Positions 54,465 through 62,471 of a DNA stretch of 64,000 nt are shown here, piece by piece (positions within the stretch are counted from its first letter, which is position 1; each line of letters opens with the position of its first letter). The translations under genes were made by a program, and so were the position numbers. Under the pieces are notes generated by a model, which was not told the DNA's origin, did no database searches, and saw only the letters and a list, made by a program, of their open reading frames with translations. Source of the stretch: Granulosicoccus sp. (GTDB lineage: Bacteria > Pseudomonadota > Gammaproteobacteria > Granulosicoccales > Granulosicoccaceae); the NCBI GenBank assembly GCA_023301725.1, contig JALZUD010000016.1:59803-123802 (forward strand). The letters run 5' to 3'.

Positions 54465-55274
54465 CTAGTCTTCGAGCAGGCGACTAAGTTGTCGACTGGC
54501 ATCCTTGAGCTGCGGAAGAAAATCCGACACTGCAGTGAAAGGCACCCTCATACAAGGCGCATGAAAGGACAACGTAGCGTAGAGCCTTCCCGCACTATTA
54601 GTTACAGGTACAGCCATCGCGACCATACCGTCTATATATTCTTCATTATCCAGCGAATACCCACGCTGTGCAGTCTGACGTAGTTCACTGATCAGAGCCT
54701 GTCTATCCACCAAGGTATTGTTGGTGTGCTGCGAAAAAACGGTGTTGTCAATAAGGGTATCCAGAGTGCACGGCTCAAGGGTGCTCAGGTACATTTTTCC
54801 ACCAGCTGTTGCGTATGCAGGAACCCGACTACCTACCTGCAAATTGACGCGCACTGGCCAATGAGTTTCCGCCCGATCAAAATAAATCATCTCTGTGCCA
54901 TCAGGGATAGCGATATTGCAAGTCTCGCCAATTTGCATCGACAAGCTTTTCAGAATAGCCCGCCTCTGTACTTGCAAAGGCTTCGAGGCCATCACATCCA
55001 AGCTAAGCTTGTGCAATTGATTGCCTGCCTGAAATCCTCGTCCGTTCAAGCTACCCTGAATATATCCTTGCTCTTCCAGAGTTGCGCAAAGCCTATGTGC
55101 ACTGGCTTTTGGTATCTGTAGCATTTCAGCAATATCTGTAGCATTCAACGGACTCTCAGCTGCAACAATCGTGCTAAGAACGGATAGCACCCGTTTGACC
55201 GTCGAACCCTTTTTTTGGGGTGAGTCGGAACCAACTAGCTCGTTGACTTCTAGAGTGTCAGCCAAATCTGACAT
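54465..55274 (-). CDS. IclR family transcriptional regulator
   Basis: This 269-aa protein has an N-terminal winged HTH (about 25-85, VLSTIVAAESPLNATDIAEM onward with recognition helix IPKASAHRLCATLE) and a C-terminal IclR effector domain with GSRVPAYATAGGKMYLS and GYSLDNEEYIDGMVAMAVPV. The domain binds small metabolites. It is divergent from the GMC oxidoreductase gene, the likely target. A TCGAAA-N6-TTTCCA imperfect repeat at 55345-55362 could be its operator. Confidence 0.92.
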   Translation of the reverse strand: MSDLADTLEVNELVGSDSPQKKGSTVKRVLSVLSTIVAAESPLNATDIAEMLQIPKASAHRLCATLEEQGYIQGSLNGRGFQAGNQLHKLSLDVMASKPLQVQRRAILKSLSMQIGETCNIAIPDGTEMIYFDRAETHWPVRVNLQVGSRVPAYATAGGKMYLSTLEPCTLDTLIDNTVFSQHTNNTLVDRQALISELRQTAQRGYSLDNEEYIDGMVAMAVPVTNSAGRLYATLSFHAPCMRVPFTAVSDFLPQLKDASRQLSRLLED

Positions 55275-55344
55275 AAAACCTCATTGCGACTGTCGCAGCT
55301 TAGGCAAATACGCGATTCGAAAATTCAAGATGATCCACTGTATA

Positions 55345-55362
55345 TCGAAAATGAGATTTCCA
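55345..55362. promoter_or_regulatory. Possible IclR operator
   Basis: TCGAAA-ATGAGA-TTTCCA is an inverted repeat with one mismatch, similar to TGGAAA-N-TTTCCA sites of IclR-type regulators. It lies between the iclR-type gene and the GMC oxidoreductase gene. This is a weak call. Confidence 0.25.
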
Positions 55363-55412
55363 GTACCATTATATGAACAGAAGTTGGCACTCGGCAGAGA
55401 ACCTAAGCTTGC

Positions 55413-57014
55413 ATGACTCACATGATTTTCGATTATGTCGTAATAGGGGCAGGTTCAGCTGGGTGCGTGCTGGCCAACCGCTTGAGCGCTGATGGTACTA
55501 CATCAGTGGCGCTGCTTGAAGCTGGAGGGCGCGATCTGAATCCTTGGATTCATGTGCCCGTAGGGTATTTCAAGACGATACACAACCCTTCCACAGACTG
55601 GTGCTACCAAACCGAGCCTGATCCCGGATTGAACGGTCGATCGCTGAAGTGGCCTCGCGGTAAGGTTCTGGGTGGCTCCAGCTCTATTAACGGGCTGTTG
55701 TATGTACGCGGTCAGCATCAGGATTATGATCGCTGGGCGGAACTCGGCTGCCAAGGCTGGAGTTACGACGACGTGCTGCCCTATTTTAAACGTGCCGAGA
55801 ACCAATCACGCGGTGCCAACAAGTACCACGGCGTGGACGGACCTTTGCATGTTAGCGATATGAGTTTCAAGCGTCCAATTTGCGATGACTTTATCAATGG
55901 TGTTGCCGAACTAGGCACACCCATTAATGAAGACATCAATGGTGAGACGCAAGAGGGTGTCGGCTATTTTCAGTTGACCGCACACAAAGGCCGGCGCTGC
56001 AGTGCCGCTGTTGCCTATTTGAAAGGTGCCAAGTCTCGCCAGAATTTGCGCATCATTACGCACGCCATGGTCAAGAAGATTGAATTCGAACAACGACGTG
56101 CTAAACAGGTTTTGATCGAGCGACATGGCGAGCAAACACGTGTTGAGGCTCGCAACGAAATCATTCTTTGCGCCGGTGCTATCGGCTCTCCTCAGATCCT
56201 GCAAGTCTCCGGCATTGGCGCAGGCAGTCATCTGCAGTCATTGGGCGTTGACGTCGTCGCCGATTCGCCAGAAGTGGGGCAGAATCTTCAGGATCATTTG
56301 CAGATACGCGCTGTCTATAAGACAAAAAAGCCTGTCACTCTCAACGACGAGCTATCCAACCCTTTACAAAAACTTAAAGCTGGACTGCAATATATAGCCA
56401 CTCGAACCGGGCCTCTAAGTATGGCTGCTAGCCAAGTCTATGCCTTTTGCAAAACCCGATACGCTAACGAAAGACCCGATATTCAATATCACTTTCAACC
56501 TTTGTCAGCTGACTCACCGGGCGAAGGACTACACCCGTTCTCAGCTATTACTGCCTCAGTTTGCCAATTGAGGCCTGAGAGTCGCGGGTCTGTTATGGCA
56601 CGTACCGCAGATGCTAACGCTCACCCAACGATCATCGCCAATTATCTATCCACCGATCTGGACTGTAAAACGGCGATCGAAGCTGTTCGGTTTACTCGTT
56701 CAATCATGGCAACCGATGCCATGAAGGACCATGTAGCAGAAGAACTGTTGCCAGATTCTGCAGCAACTACCGATGAGCAACTGCTCGATCAGGCACGAAA
56801 TATTGCCAATACCATTTATCACCCGACCAGCACCTGTCGTATGGGCGCTGATCTGAGGGCCGTAGTGGACCCACAACTAAGGGTTAATGGCGTTGAAAAT
56901 TTACGCGTTGTCGATGCTTCAATCATGCCTGAGATTGTTTCTGGCAATACCAATGCACCAACGATCATGATTGCAGAACGTGCGGCTGATTTGATCCTCA
57001 AGGCGAATAGATAA
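55413..57014 (+). CDS. GMC family FAD oxidoreductase (choline/alcohol dehydrogenase type)
   Basis: This FAD-dependent alcohol dehydrogenase has 533 aa. The FAD-binding opening is YVVIGAGSAGCVLANRL with the acidic LLEAGG, followed by RGKVLGGSSSINGLLYVRGQ (GMC signature 1), GAIGSPQILQVSGIG (signature 2) and the catalytic His/Asn region IYHPTSTCRMG with GNTNAPTIMIAER. BetA-like length, but the substrate is unknown; other GMC alcohol dehydrogenases look the same. It is probably controlled by the divergent IclR protein. A tungstate-type binding protein gene follows after only 4 nt. Confidence 0.93.
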   Translation: MTHMIFDYVVIGAGSAGCVLANRLSADGTTSVALLEAGGRDLNPWIHVPVGYFKTIHNPSTDWCYQTEPDPGLNGRSLKWPRGKVLGGSSSINGLLYVRGQHQDYDRWAELGCQGWSYDDVLPYFKRAENQSRGANKYHGVDGPLHVSDMSFKRPICDDFINGVAELGTPINEDINGETQEGVGYFQLTAHKGRRCSAAVAYLKGAKSRQNLRIITHAMVKKIEFEQRRAKQVLIERHGEQTRVEARNEIILCAGAIGSPQILQVSGIGAGSHLQSLGVDVVADSPEVGQNLQDHLQIRAVYKTKKPVTLNDELSNPLQKLKAGLQYIATRTGPLSMAASQVYAFCKTRYANERPDIQYHFQPLSADSPGEGLHPFSAITASVCQLRPESRGSVMARTADANAHPTIIANYLSTDLDCKTAIEAVRFTRSIMATDAMKDHVAEELLPDSAATTDEQLLDQARNIANTIYHPTSTCRMGADLRAVVDPQLRVNGVENLRVVDASIMPEIVSGNTNAPTIMIAERAADLILKANR

Positions 57015-57018
57015 GACC

Positions 57019-57879
57019 ATGCTCTCCTTGCACCACCTTCCCGCCGTTTTATTGTTCGCTTCGATGGTGGCAGGATTGTCCTTGCAAAAACTCAACGCCA
57101 ACGACTCTCCCTATATTGTCGTTCAGTCCACGACCTCGACACAAAATTCAGGTTTGCTCGATGCCATTGTGCCTGCCTTTGAAAATCAATCAGGCATTGC
57201 GGTGCGTGTGGTCGCTGTGGGCACAGGCCAAGCAATCAGAAACGCTACCCGTGGTGATGGCGATGTGTTGCTCGTTCACTCCAAAGAGGCAGAAGAGCAG
57301 TTCGTTGCGGACAAATGGGGGGTTGAACGTTTTGATGTCATGTACAACGATTTTATTCTAGTGGGCCCAGAGCACGATCCGGCTGGCATTGCTGGCACAA
57401 ACGACATCACCGCAGCGTTGCACAGCATAGCCACACAGGACATCCTCTTTGCATCTCGTGGTGACGATTCTGGCACACACAAAGCCGAGCTGAAACTATG
57501 GGATGAGATGGGCATTGACGTTAACGCCAGCTCTGGAGACTGGTATCGAGAAACAGGCTCGGGAATGGGTGCAACACTCAATGTGGGTATTGGCATGGGC
57601 GCTTATATCCTTACTGATCGAGCCACCTGGATTGCTTTTGGCAACAAAAACAAACACCAAATTGCGGTTCAAAACGATGAACGATTGTTCAATCAGTATG
57701 GCGTCATACTAGTCAACCCTGAGCGCCATCCCAACGTAAAAGCCACATTTGGACAACAATTTATTGACTGGCTACTTGGCACACAAGGGCAAGAGGCAAT
57801 AGCTGCGTTTAGCATAAATGGCCAACAGCTATTCTTTCCCAATGCATCTTCAACTAGTAGCGCCGACACCGCGCAGTAG
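57019..57879 (+). CDS. Tungstate/molybdate-type periplasmic binding protein (TupA-like), orphan
   Basis: This 286-aa protein has a signal peptide (MLSLHHLPAVLLFASMVAGL). The mature part starts YIVVQSTTSTQNSGLLDAIV, the oxyanion-binding TTST/NSG motif of TupA, followed by VGTGQAIRNATRGDGDVLLVH and RGDDSGTHKAELKLW. These identify a tungstate-binding protein. No tupB or tupC gene follows, so the permease must be elsewhere or the protein serves another transporter. It lies 4 nt after a GMC oxidoreductase gene, an unexpected operon partner. Confidence 0.88.
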   Translation: MLSLHHLPAVLLFASMVAGLSLQKLNANDSPYIVVQSTTSTQNSGLLDAIVPAFENQSGIAVRVVAVGTGQAIRNATRGDGDVLLVHSKEAEEQFVADKWGVERFDVMYNDFILVGPEHDPAGIAGTNDITAALHSIATQDILFASRGDDSGTHKAELKLWDEMGIDVNASSGDWYRETGSGMGATLNVGIGMGAYILTDRATWIAFGNKNKHQIAVQNDERLFNQYGVILVNPERHPNVKATFGQQFIDWLLGTQGQEAIAAFSINGQQLFFPNASSTSSADTAQ

Positions 57880-58047
57880 GTTCGGAGTCTATGGGACATG
57901 ATGATTGAGCACACCTTGGTTTATCGCCCCTCAAGAGGCGAGCACACAAGGGAGTGGGACAGAGCCCAACAACTGACGCCAAGCAACGGACAAGCGAGTC
58001 GCTATGTCCTATCATCGATAGCCTGACCGTCTATTGAAGTGACAAGT
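57880..58047. other. Gap between the tupA-like gene and pta
   Basis: This 168-nt region has a weak hairpin (TCGCC-CCTCAAGA-GGCGA, about 57924-57941) that might end the GMC-tupA transcript. Nothing else is recognised. Confidence 0.3.
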
Positions 58048-59040
58048 ATGAGCGTTTTCGATCGAGTTCTGGATGCTGCACGCACAACCATCAGAACAGT
58101 GGTTTTGCCAGAAGCTGACGATGAACGTGTGTTGCGCGCTGCAGCAAAAAGCTGCGAGCTGGGCATTGCTCAGCCCATTTTGTTGGGGAAGCCTGCGCAC
58201 ATTCTTGACCAAGCAAAACAGTTGGACATCGACCTTGCCAACTGCCTGATAGTTGATCCAGAAACGTGTACTGATCGTCAACGCTATATTGATACGATGG
58301 TTCGGAAACGACAGCATCGAGGCATGGACGCAAAAAAGGCAACGCTAGCACTCAGCGATAACGTCACCTTCGCGTGTCTTATGGTGAGCGAAGGGGATGC
58401 GCATGCCTGTGTCGCTGGTGCCGCCACAGCCACGGCCACTGTTGTCAGCAATGCCATGCGTTATGTCGGCAAACGAGAAGGCGAGGCCATTATCTCCAGC
58501 TGCTTCATCATGTTGACCAAGCCCGATCATCCAGTCAGTGACGCCATGGTCATCGGCGATTGCGCTCTGGTAATAGACCCAGACGCGCAGGAGCTTGCAG
58601 CTATTGCTGTGGCCACCGGTGAGACAGCACGCCAAATACTCGATCTAGAACCTCAAGTTGCCATGCTCTCTTTTTCTACAGCAGGTAGCGCTAAGCATGC
58701 GGCTGTTAGCAAAGTGGCGAAGGCAACTACGCTTGCGCATGCTCTAAGGCCAAACTGGCGCATCGTGGGTGAAGTTCAACTGGATGCGGCAGTCATACCA
58801 GAGCTACTGTCCAAAAAAGCCCCTGAACAAGCCACAGATGAGCCTTGCAATGTGCTGATATTCCCAAATCTGGATGCTGGCAATATTGGTTATAAATTGA
58901 TTGAGCGCTTTGGTGGTGCACAAGCTATCGGGCCTATATTACAAGGACTGGCCAAACCGGTTAATGATCTTAGCCGTGGTTGCAGCTCTGACGATATCGT
59001 CAGAATAGTGGCTGTTAGTGCCTCTCAGGTTGTCGATTAG
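58048..59040 (+). CDS. pta: Phosphate acetyltransferase (short form)
   Basis: The PTA_PTB domain protein has 330 aa. It converts acetyl-CoA and phosphate to acetyl-phosphate and CoA. It shows TVVLPEADDERVLRAAAKSC at the N-terminus, VAGAATATATVVSNAMRYVG, LVIDPDAQELAAIAVATGE and the C-terminal NLDAGNIGYKLIERFGGAQAIGP signature. The N-terminal P-loop and DRTGG regions of E. coli Pta are absent, so this is the short catalytic form. A GTG nine bases upstream is an alternative start. No ackA is adjacent. Confidence 0.93.
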   Translation: MSVFDRVLDAARTTIRTVVLPEADDERVLRAAAKSCELGIAQPILLGKPAHILDQAKQLDIDLANCLIVDPETCTDRQRYIDTMVRKRQHRGMDAKKATLALSDNVTFACLMVSEGDAHACVAGAATATATVVSNAMRYVGKREGEAIISSCFIMLTKPDHPVSDAMVIGDCALVIDPDAQELAAIAVATGETARQILDLEPQVAMLSFSTAGSAKHAAVSKVAKATTLAHALRPNWRIVGEVQLDAAVIPELLSKKAPEQATDEPCNVLIFPNLDAGNIGYKLIERFGGAQAIGPILQGLAKPVNDLSRGCSSDDIVRIVAVSASQVVD

Positions 59041-59122
59041 CTAGAGCTTGTGAGCTGTTGGCCATCTGTTGTGGCCATCTTGCCCAGCGATCGTCTACAG
59101 CAATCCACATCACACGCCGGCT

Positions 59123-60136
59123 TCAAACACTGACGCCCTGCCAGTCTGACGAAGGCTCAAAGCGTCCGACATCTTCTCCACGCGAGTTAGTAATTGAGGG
59201 CATAAAATAGTCAGCCAAAGTCTGGACCGAATCAGATTGAATCACGCCTAGAGCATTTAGCACAGCACCCAAGGCTACTCTGGCAGCAACGTCACTACCG
59301 TCATCAATTTTCAAAGCTACTCCTAGTTTGTGCTCCGGGATGATGGCGGTATAAACCCCATTGGCACCCACCTTAACCAATACTTGAGGCGCCAGTAATT
59401 GCATCAGATCAGTACACAGCCGCTCCTTGCCAGCAACCAGATAAGGCTGGGAGCTAATAGCGTCAATAATACGGTTTACTGACTCTTTGCGATGCCCTTC
59501 AAACCAGCCACTATCGCCAAAACGGGCCATTGCCAAAGCAATGCGCTGGAGAGGCAATGCCACCGATGGAATTGCACACCCATCGTATCCCCAGGGCAAC
59601 TGAACAACCCGCGTATTGCTCAGGCTACCAAGCACCTCAAACCAGCGCTGCTGGGCCGCATGATTATATAGACGGTAATTTTGTGTTTGTTCACCATGGT
59701 GTTTACACGCGCTCAGGAAACCAAGATGCTTGCCCGAGCAGTTATGGTGAAGACGCTGAGGCCCACGCCCTTCGGACATTAATTCGAATTGAGTGGCTTT
59801 GTGCAAGGGCAACTCAGCTCCGCATTCAAGATCATCGTGCTCGCAACCGATCCTCTCCAACCAGTCTGCTGCAAGTTCAGCATGAACGGGTTCGCCGTTG
59901 TGCGATGCACACGCCAGAGCAATATGTTTGTCATCAAGACCGAAAGACTCAATAGCACCCGATTCGACCAGAGGTAGTGCCTGCAAAAATTTGATGGCTG
60001 ATCGTGGAAATACAGGGCGTTGTATGTCGCCTAGGGAGGAGAACACACGGCCTGAACTGTCCACCGCAGCAACAGCCCCACGATAACGGCTTTCAATCGC
60101 ATTACCGCGCCATTGATTAACAAGTACAGGATTCAT
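59123..60136 (-). CDS. L-asparaginase II family protein
   Basis: This 337-aa protein belongs to the thermolabile asparaginase II family, which is unrelated to E. coli AnsB. Conserved blocks are [53 protein letters not shown] and [14 protein letters not shown]. It is cytosolic, with no signal peptide. It hydrolyses asparagine to aspartate and ammonia in this family. Its ATG overlaps the trpS stop as ATGA. Confidence 0.9.
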   Translation of the reverse strand: MNPVLVNQWRGNAIESRYRGAVAAVDSSGRVFSSLGDIQRPVFPRSAIKFLQALPLVESGAIESFGLDDKHIALACASHNGEPVHAELAADWLERIGCEHDDLECGAELPLHKATQFELMSEGRGPQRLHHNCSGKHLGFLSACKHHGEQTQNYRLYNHAAQQRWFEVLGSLSNTRVVQLPWGYDGCAIPSVALPLQRIALAMARFGDSGWFEGHRKESVNRIIDAISSQPYLVAGKERLCTDLMQLLAPQVLVKVGANGVYTAIIPEHKLGVALKIDDGSDVAARVALGAVLNALGVIQSDSVQTLADYFMPSITNSRGEDVGRFEPSSDWQGVSV

Positions 60137-61134
60137 TCGACACCTACAGCTTGACGCAGTTGTTTCAAATAAGGCCGGCTATGCTCTCGTGCCTTCTCCG
60201 CCCCTTGAGCCAACACTGTGTCAATTTGTGCAGTATTGGCCATCAGTTCAGCGTAACGCTCACGCGGCTCTGCCAAAACAGCGTCAACCAATTCGAACAA
60301 TTGCTGCTTCGCCTCACCCCAGCCTATGCCATCAGTAAAGGCTTGGCGCATATCATTGCTCTGCTCTGTGCTGGCGAACGCACGGTATATTTCAAACACG
60401 GTATTGCCGTCCGGCTCTTTGGGTTCGCCCGGCTCCTGCGAGTTCGTCTTTATCTTCATTATAGATTTGCGCAGTTTTTTTGAAGTCTCGAACAACGGGA
60501 TGGTGTTGCCATAACTCTTACTCATTTTACGTCCATCCAGTCCCTGTAGAACGGAGGCGCGCTCCTCAACAACAACCTGTGGCATGACAAGGTGCTCACC
60601 ATAGTGATGATTGAAGCGTTGAGCAATATCTCTTGCCATTTCAATATGCTGAATCTGATCACGCCCCACGGGCACATGGGTCGCTTTGAACATAAGAATA
60701 TCAGCACTCATCAGTATCGGATAACTGAACAATCCCATGGTTATACCCTTGTCCGGGTCTGTAGCTCCGTTTTCCTGATTCTCTTGCACAACACCCTTGT
60801 AAGCGTGCGCACGATTCATCAACCCCTTCGCAGTCATGCAGGTGAGGATCCAGGTAAGCTCCTGAATTTCAGGGATGTCAGATTGTCTGTAGAACGTCAC
60901 ATGATCCGTATCGAGTCCCAACGCCAACCAAGCCGCAGAGATCTCCAAACGCGACTGACGGAGTCCTTCAGGGTCCTGATTTTTTATAAGAGCATGGTAG
61001 TCAGCCAGGAAATAGAATCCATCATGCTCATGGTTATGACTGGCCTCTACCGCAGGTCGAATAGCTCCCACATAATTTCCAAGATGCGGTGTGCCTGACG
61101 TAGTGATGCCAGTAAGCCAAGTTTGTTTTGACAT
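60133..61134 (-). CDS. trpS: Tryptophan--tRNA ligase
   Basis: This is a class I aminoacyl-tRNA synthetase. The HIGH variant is [17 protein letters not shown] and the KMSKS motif is [13 protein letters not shown]; the Trp-pocket region [15 protein letters not shown] and [18 protein letters not shown] are typical of the bacterial enzyme. ATG 61134 ([11 protein letters not shown]) gives 333 aa, matching the family; a start at 61167 would add eleven unconserved residues. It is coupled to the asparaginase gene downstream. Confidence 0.96.
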   Translation of the reverse strand: MSKQTWLTGITTSGTPHLGNYVGAIRPAVEASHNHEHDGFYFLADYHALIKNQDPEGLRQSRLEISAAWLALGLDTDHVTFYRQSDIPEIQELTWILTCMTAKGLMNRAHAYKGVVQENQENGATDPDKGITMGLFSYPILMSADILMFKATHVPVGRDQIQHIEMARDIAQRFNHHYGEHLVMPQVVVEERASVLQGLDGRKMSKSYGNTIPLFETSKKLRKSIMKIKTNSQEPGEPKEPDGNTVFEIYRAFASTEQSNDMRQAFTDGIGWGEAKQQLFELVDAVLAEPRERYAELMANTAQIDTVLAQGAEKAREHSRPYLKQLRQAVGVE

Positions 61135-61298
61135 GTAAGAAAGATCTATAGTCCGCCCAACCGACATGGTCAGGCATTGAAATCACAATTGCGTGCGTGC
61201 TTGTTAGTGCACGACATCGGTAAACGGCATTAGTACACGATAGTTAGATCGCGAGTGTAACAATTAGTGGTTTTATATTACATGGCTCCACTTAGCGG

Positions 61299-61649
61299 CT
61301 AATGCTGATACTCGGAGGTACTCGAAAGCTGGTTTACCGCACCAATGTACTGAAACAGGCTGAGATGCGCATCGCTATCGGTTTGCTTTAATTCGTTACT
61401 GGCTGCCGTAAATCGCTGCACTTGCTCATCGTGATCTTGAAGCAGATTGGCAAGATCAGCCTTTTGGCTTTCACTAGGATCGAGGTTATAGTTTTTCTTT
61501 TTACTGTCGAGAATTTCCAGCAATTCGTAGTGCCGTCTTTTGGTGGTCTCCATGGCATTGAATGCTTGCCACGCGTCACTGCCAACCCCCTTCAAAACGA
61601 GATCTGGGCGCTCTGTATTCTTGCTCGGTGTGTTGCTTGCATCGCTCAT
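61299..61649 (-). CDS. Hypothetical cytosolic helical protein
   Basis: This 116-aa protein is hydrophilic, with no signal peptide. After a Ser/Thr/Asn-rich start comes a long helical, heptad-like region (DAWQAFNAMETTKRRHYELL through LLQDHDEQVQRFTAASNELK). The C-terminus FQYIGAVNQLSSTSEYQH is less charged. I recognise no family. It lies between trpS and the EVE-domain gene on the same strand but with wide gaps. Codon use looks normal for the region, so it is probably a real gene. Confidence 0.6.
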   Translation of the reverse strand: MSDASNTPSKNTERPDLVLKGVGSDAWQAFNAMETTKRRHYELLEILDSKKKNYNLDPSESQKADLANLLQDHDEQVQRFTAASNELKQTDSDAHLSLFQYIGAVNQLSSTSEYQH

Positions 61650-61860
61650 GCTTGCAAGTGTAACGTGACAGGCAGTTCAATGCACTGACACGATGTGCCG
61701 TGTCGATGATGCAATTGCTCATCACAGGTGCTCGCCGAAAGCCAATACAGGTAATGGCTGCGGCCTCAAACCACACAGCCTTGCGATAGCGTCGTCTTGG
61801 CTACTCTCAGGGTGCGCAAGATTAGCAGGGTGCGCAACTAGCCATAAGCCCAGGCACCGT

Positions 61861-62328
61861 TCAGATTGTTGATGACAAACGTTGAATCACTTGCCATTCA
61901 TCTGCAGTCACAGGCTGGACCGATAGCCTGCTGCCCTTCTGCAACAGCGGCATTTTTTCAAGCTCAGGCACTTGTTTCAAGTCTTTCAAACGGATGATTT
62001 GTGGATACTCACTGACAAATTTCACATCTACCATCAGCCAGCGAGGCTCATCAGGGCTGGACTTAGGATCAAAATACGAGGACTCCGGGTCCCATGCCGT
62101 GTGATCTGGGTAGGCCTCTCTGACGATTTCCACAACACCGACGATACCGGGCACTTTGCAGCTGGAATGGTAGAAAAAGCCCCGATCGCCTAATTTCATC
62201 TGATCACGCATCAGATTTCGCGCCTGATAATTGCGGATCCCGTCCCAATGGTCGGTACCATTTTTCATCTGTTTGAGATCATTAATGCTGAACGCATCAG
62301 GCTCAGATTTGAACAACCAGTGATTCAT
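61861..62328 (-). CDS. EVE domain-containing protein (PUA-like fold)
   Basis: This 155-aa single EVE domain (thymocyte nuclear protein 1 family) opens MNHWLFKSEPDAFSINDLK and contains WDGIRNYQARNLMRDQMKLGD, GFFYHSSCKVPGIVG and the WLMVDVKF strand. EVE domains read modified nucleobases in other systems; in gammaproteobacteria this protein is a conserved housekeeping gene of unclear role. It stands alone here, divergent from deaD. Confidence 0.93.
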   Translation of the reverse strand: MNHWLFKSEPDAFSINDLKQMKNGTDHWDGIRNYQARNLMRDQMKLGDRGFFYHSSCKVPGIVGVVEIVREAYPDHTAWDPESSYFDPKSSPDEPRWLMVDVKFVSEYPQIIRLKDLKQVPELEKMPLLQKGSRLSVQPVTADEWQVIQRLSSTI

Positions 62329-62471
62329 AAGTGTTAGTTGTTTGGTTTTGAGGGATGTTTGCTACACGAGCGCGGTTTGACAAGCGATCAAGGTCACATC
62401 ATGACTTTTTCACAGCCACAATGCACCCACCGCACAAGCACTGCACCTGCGAACGCTGTAAGCTCCCGTTC

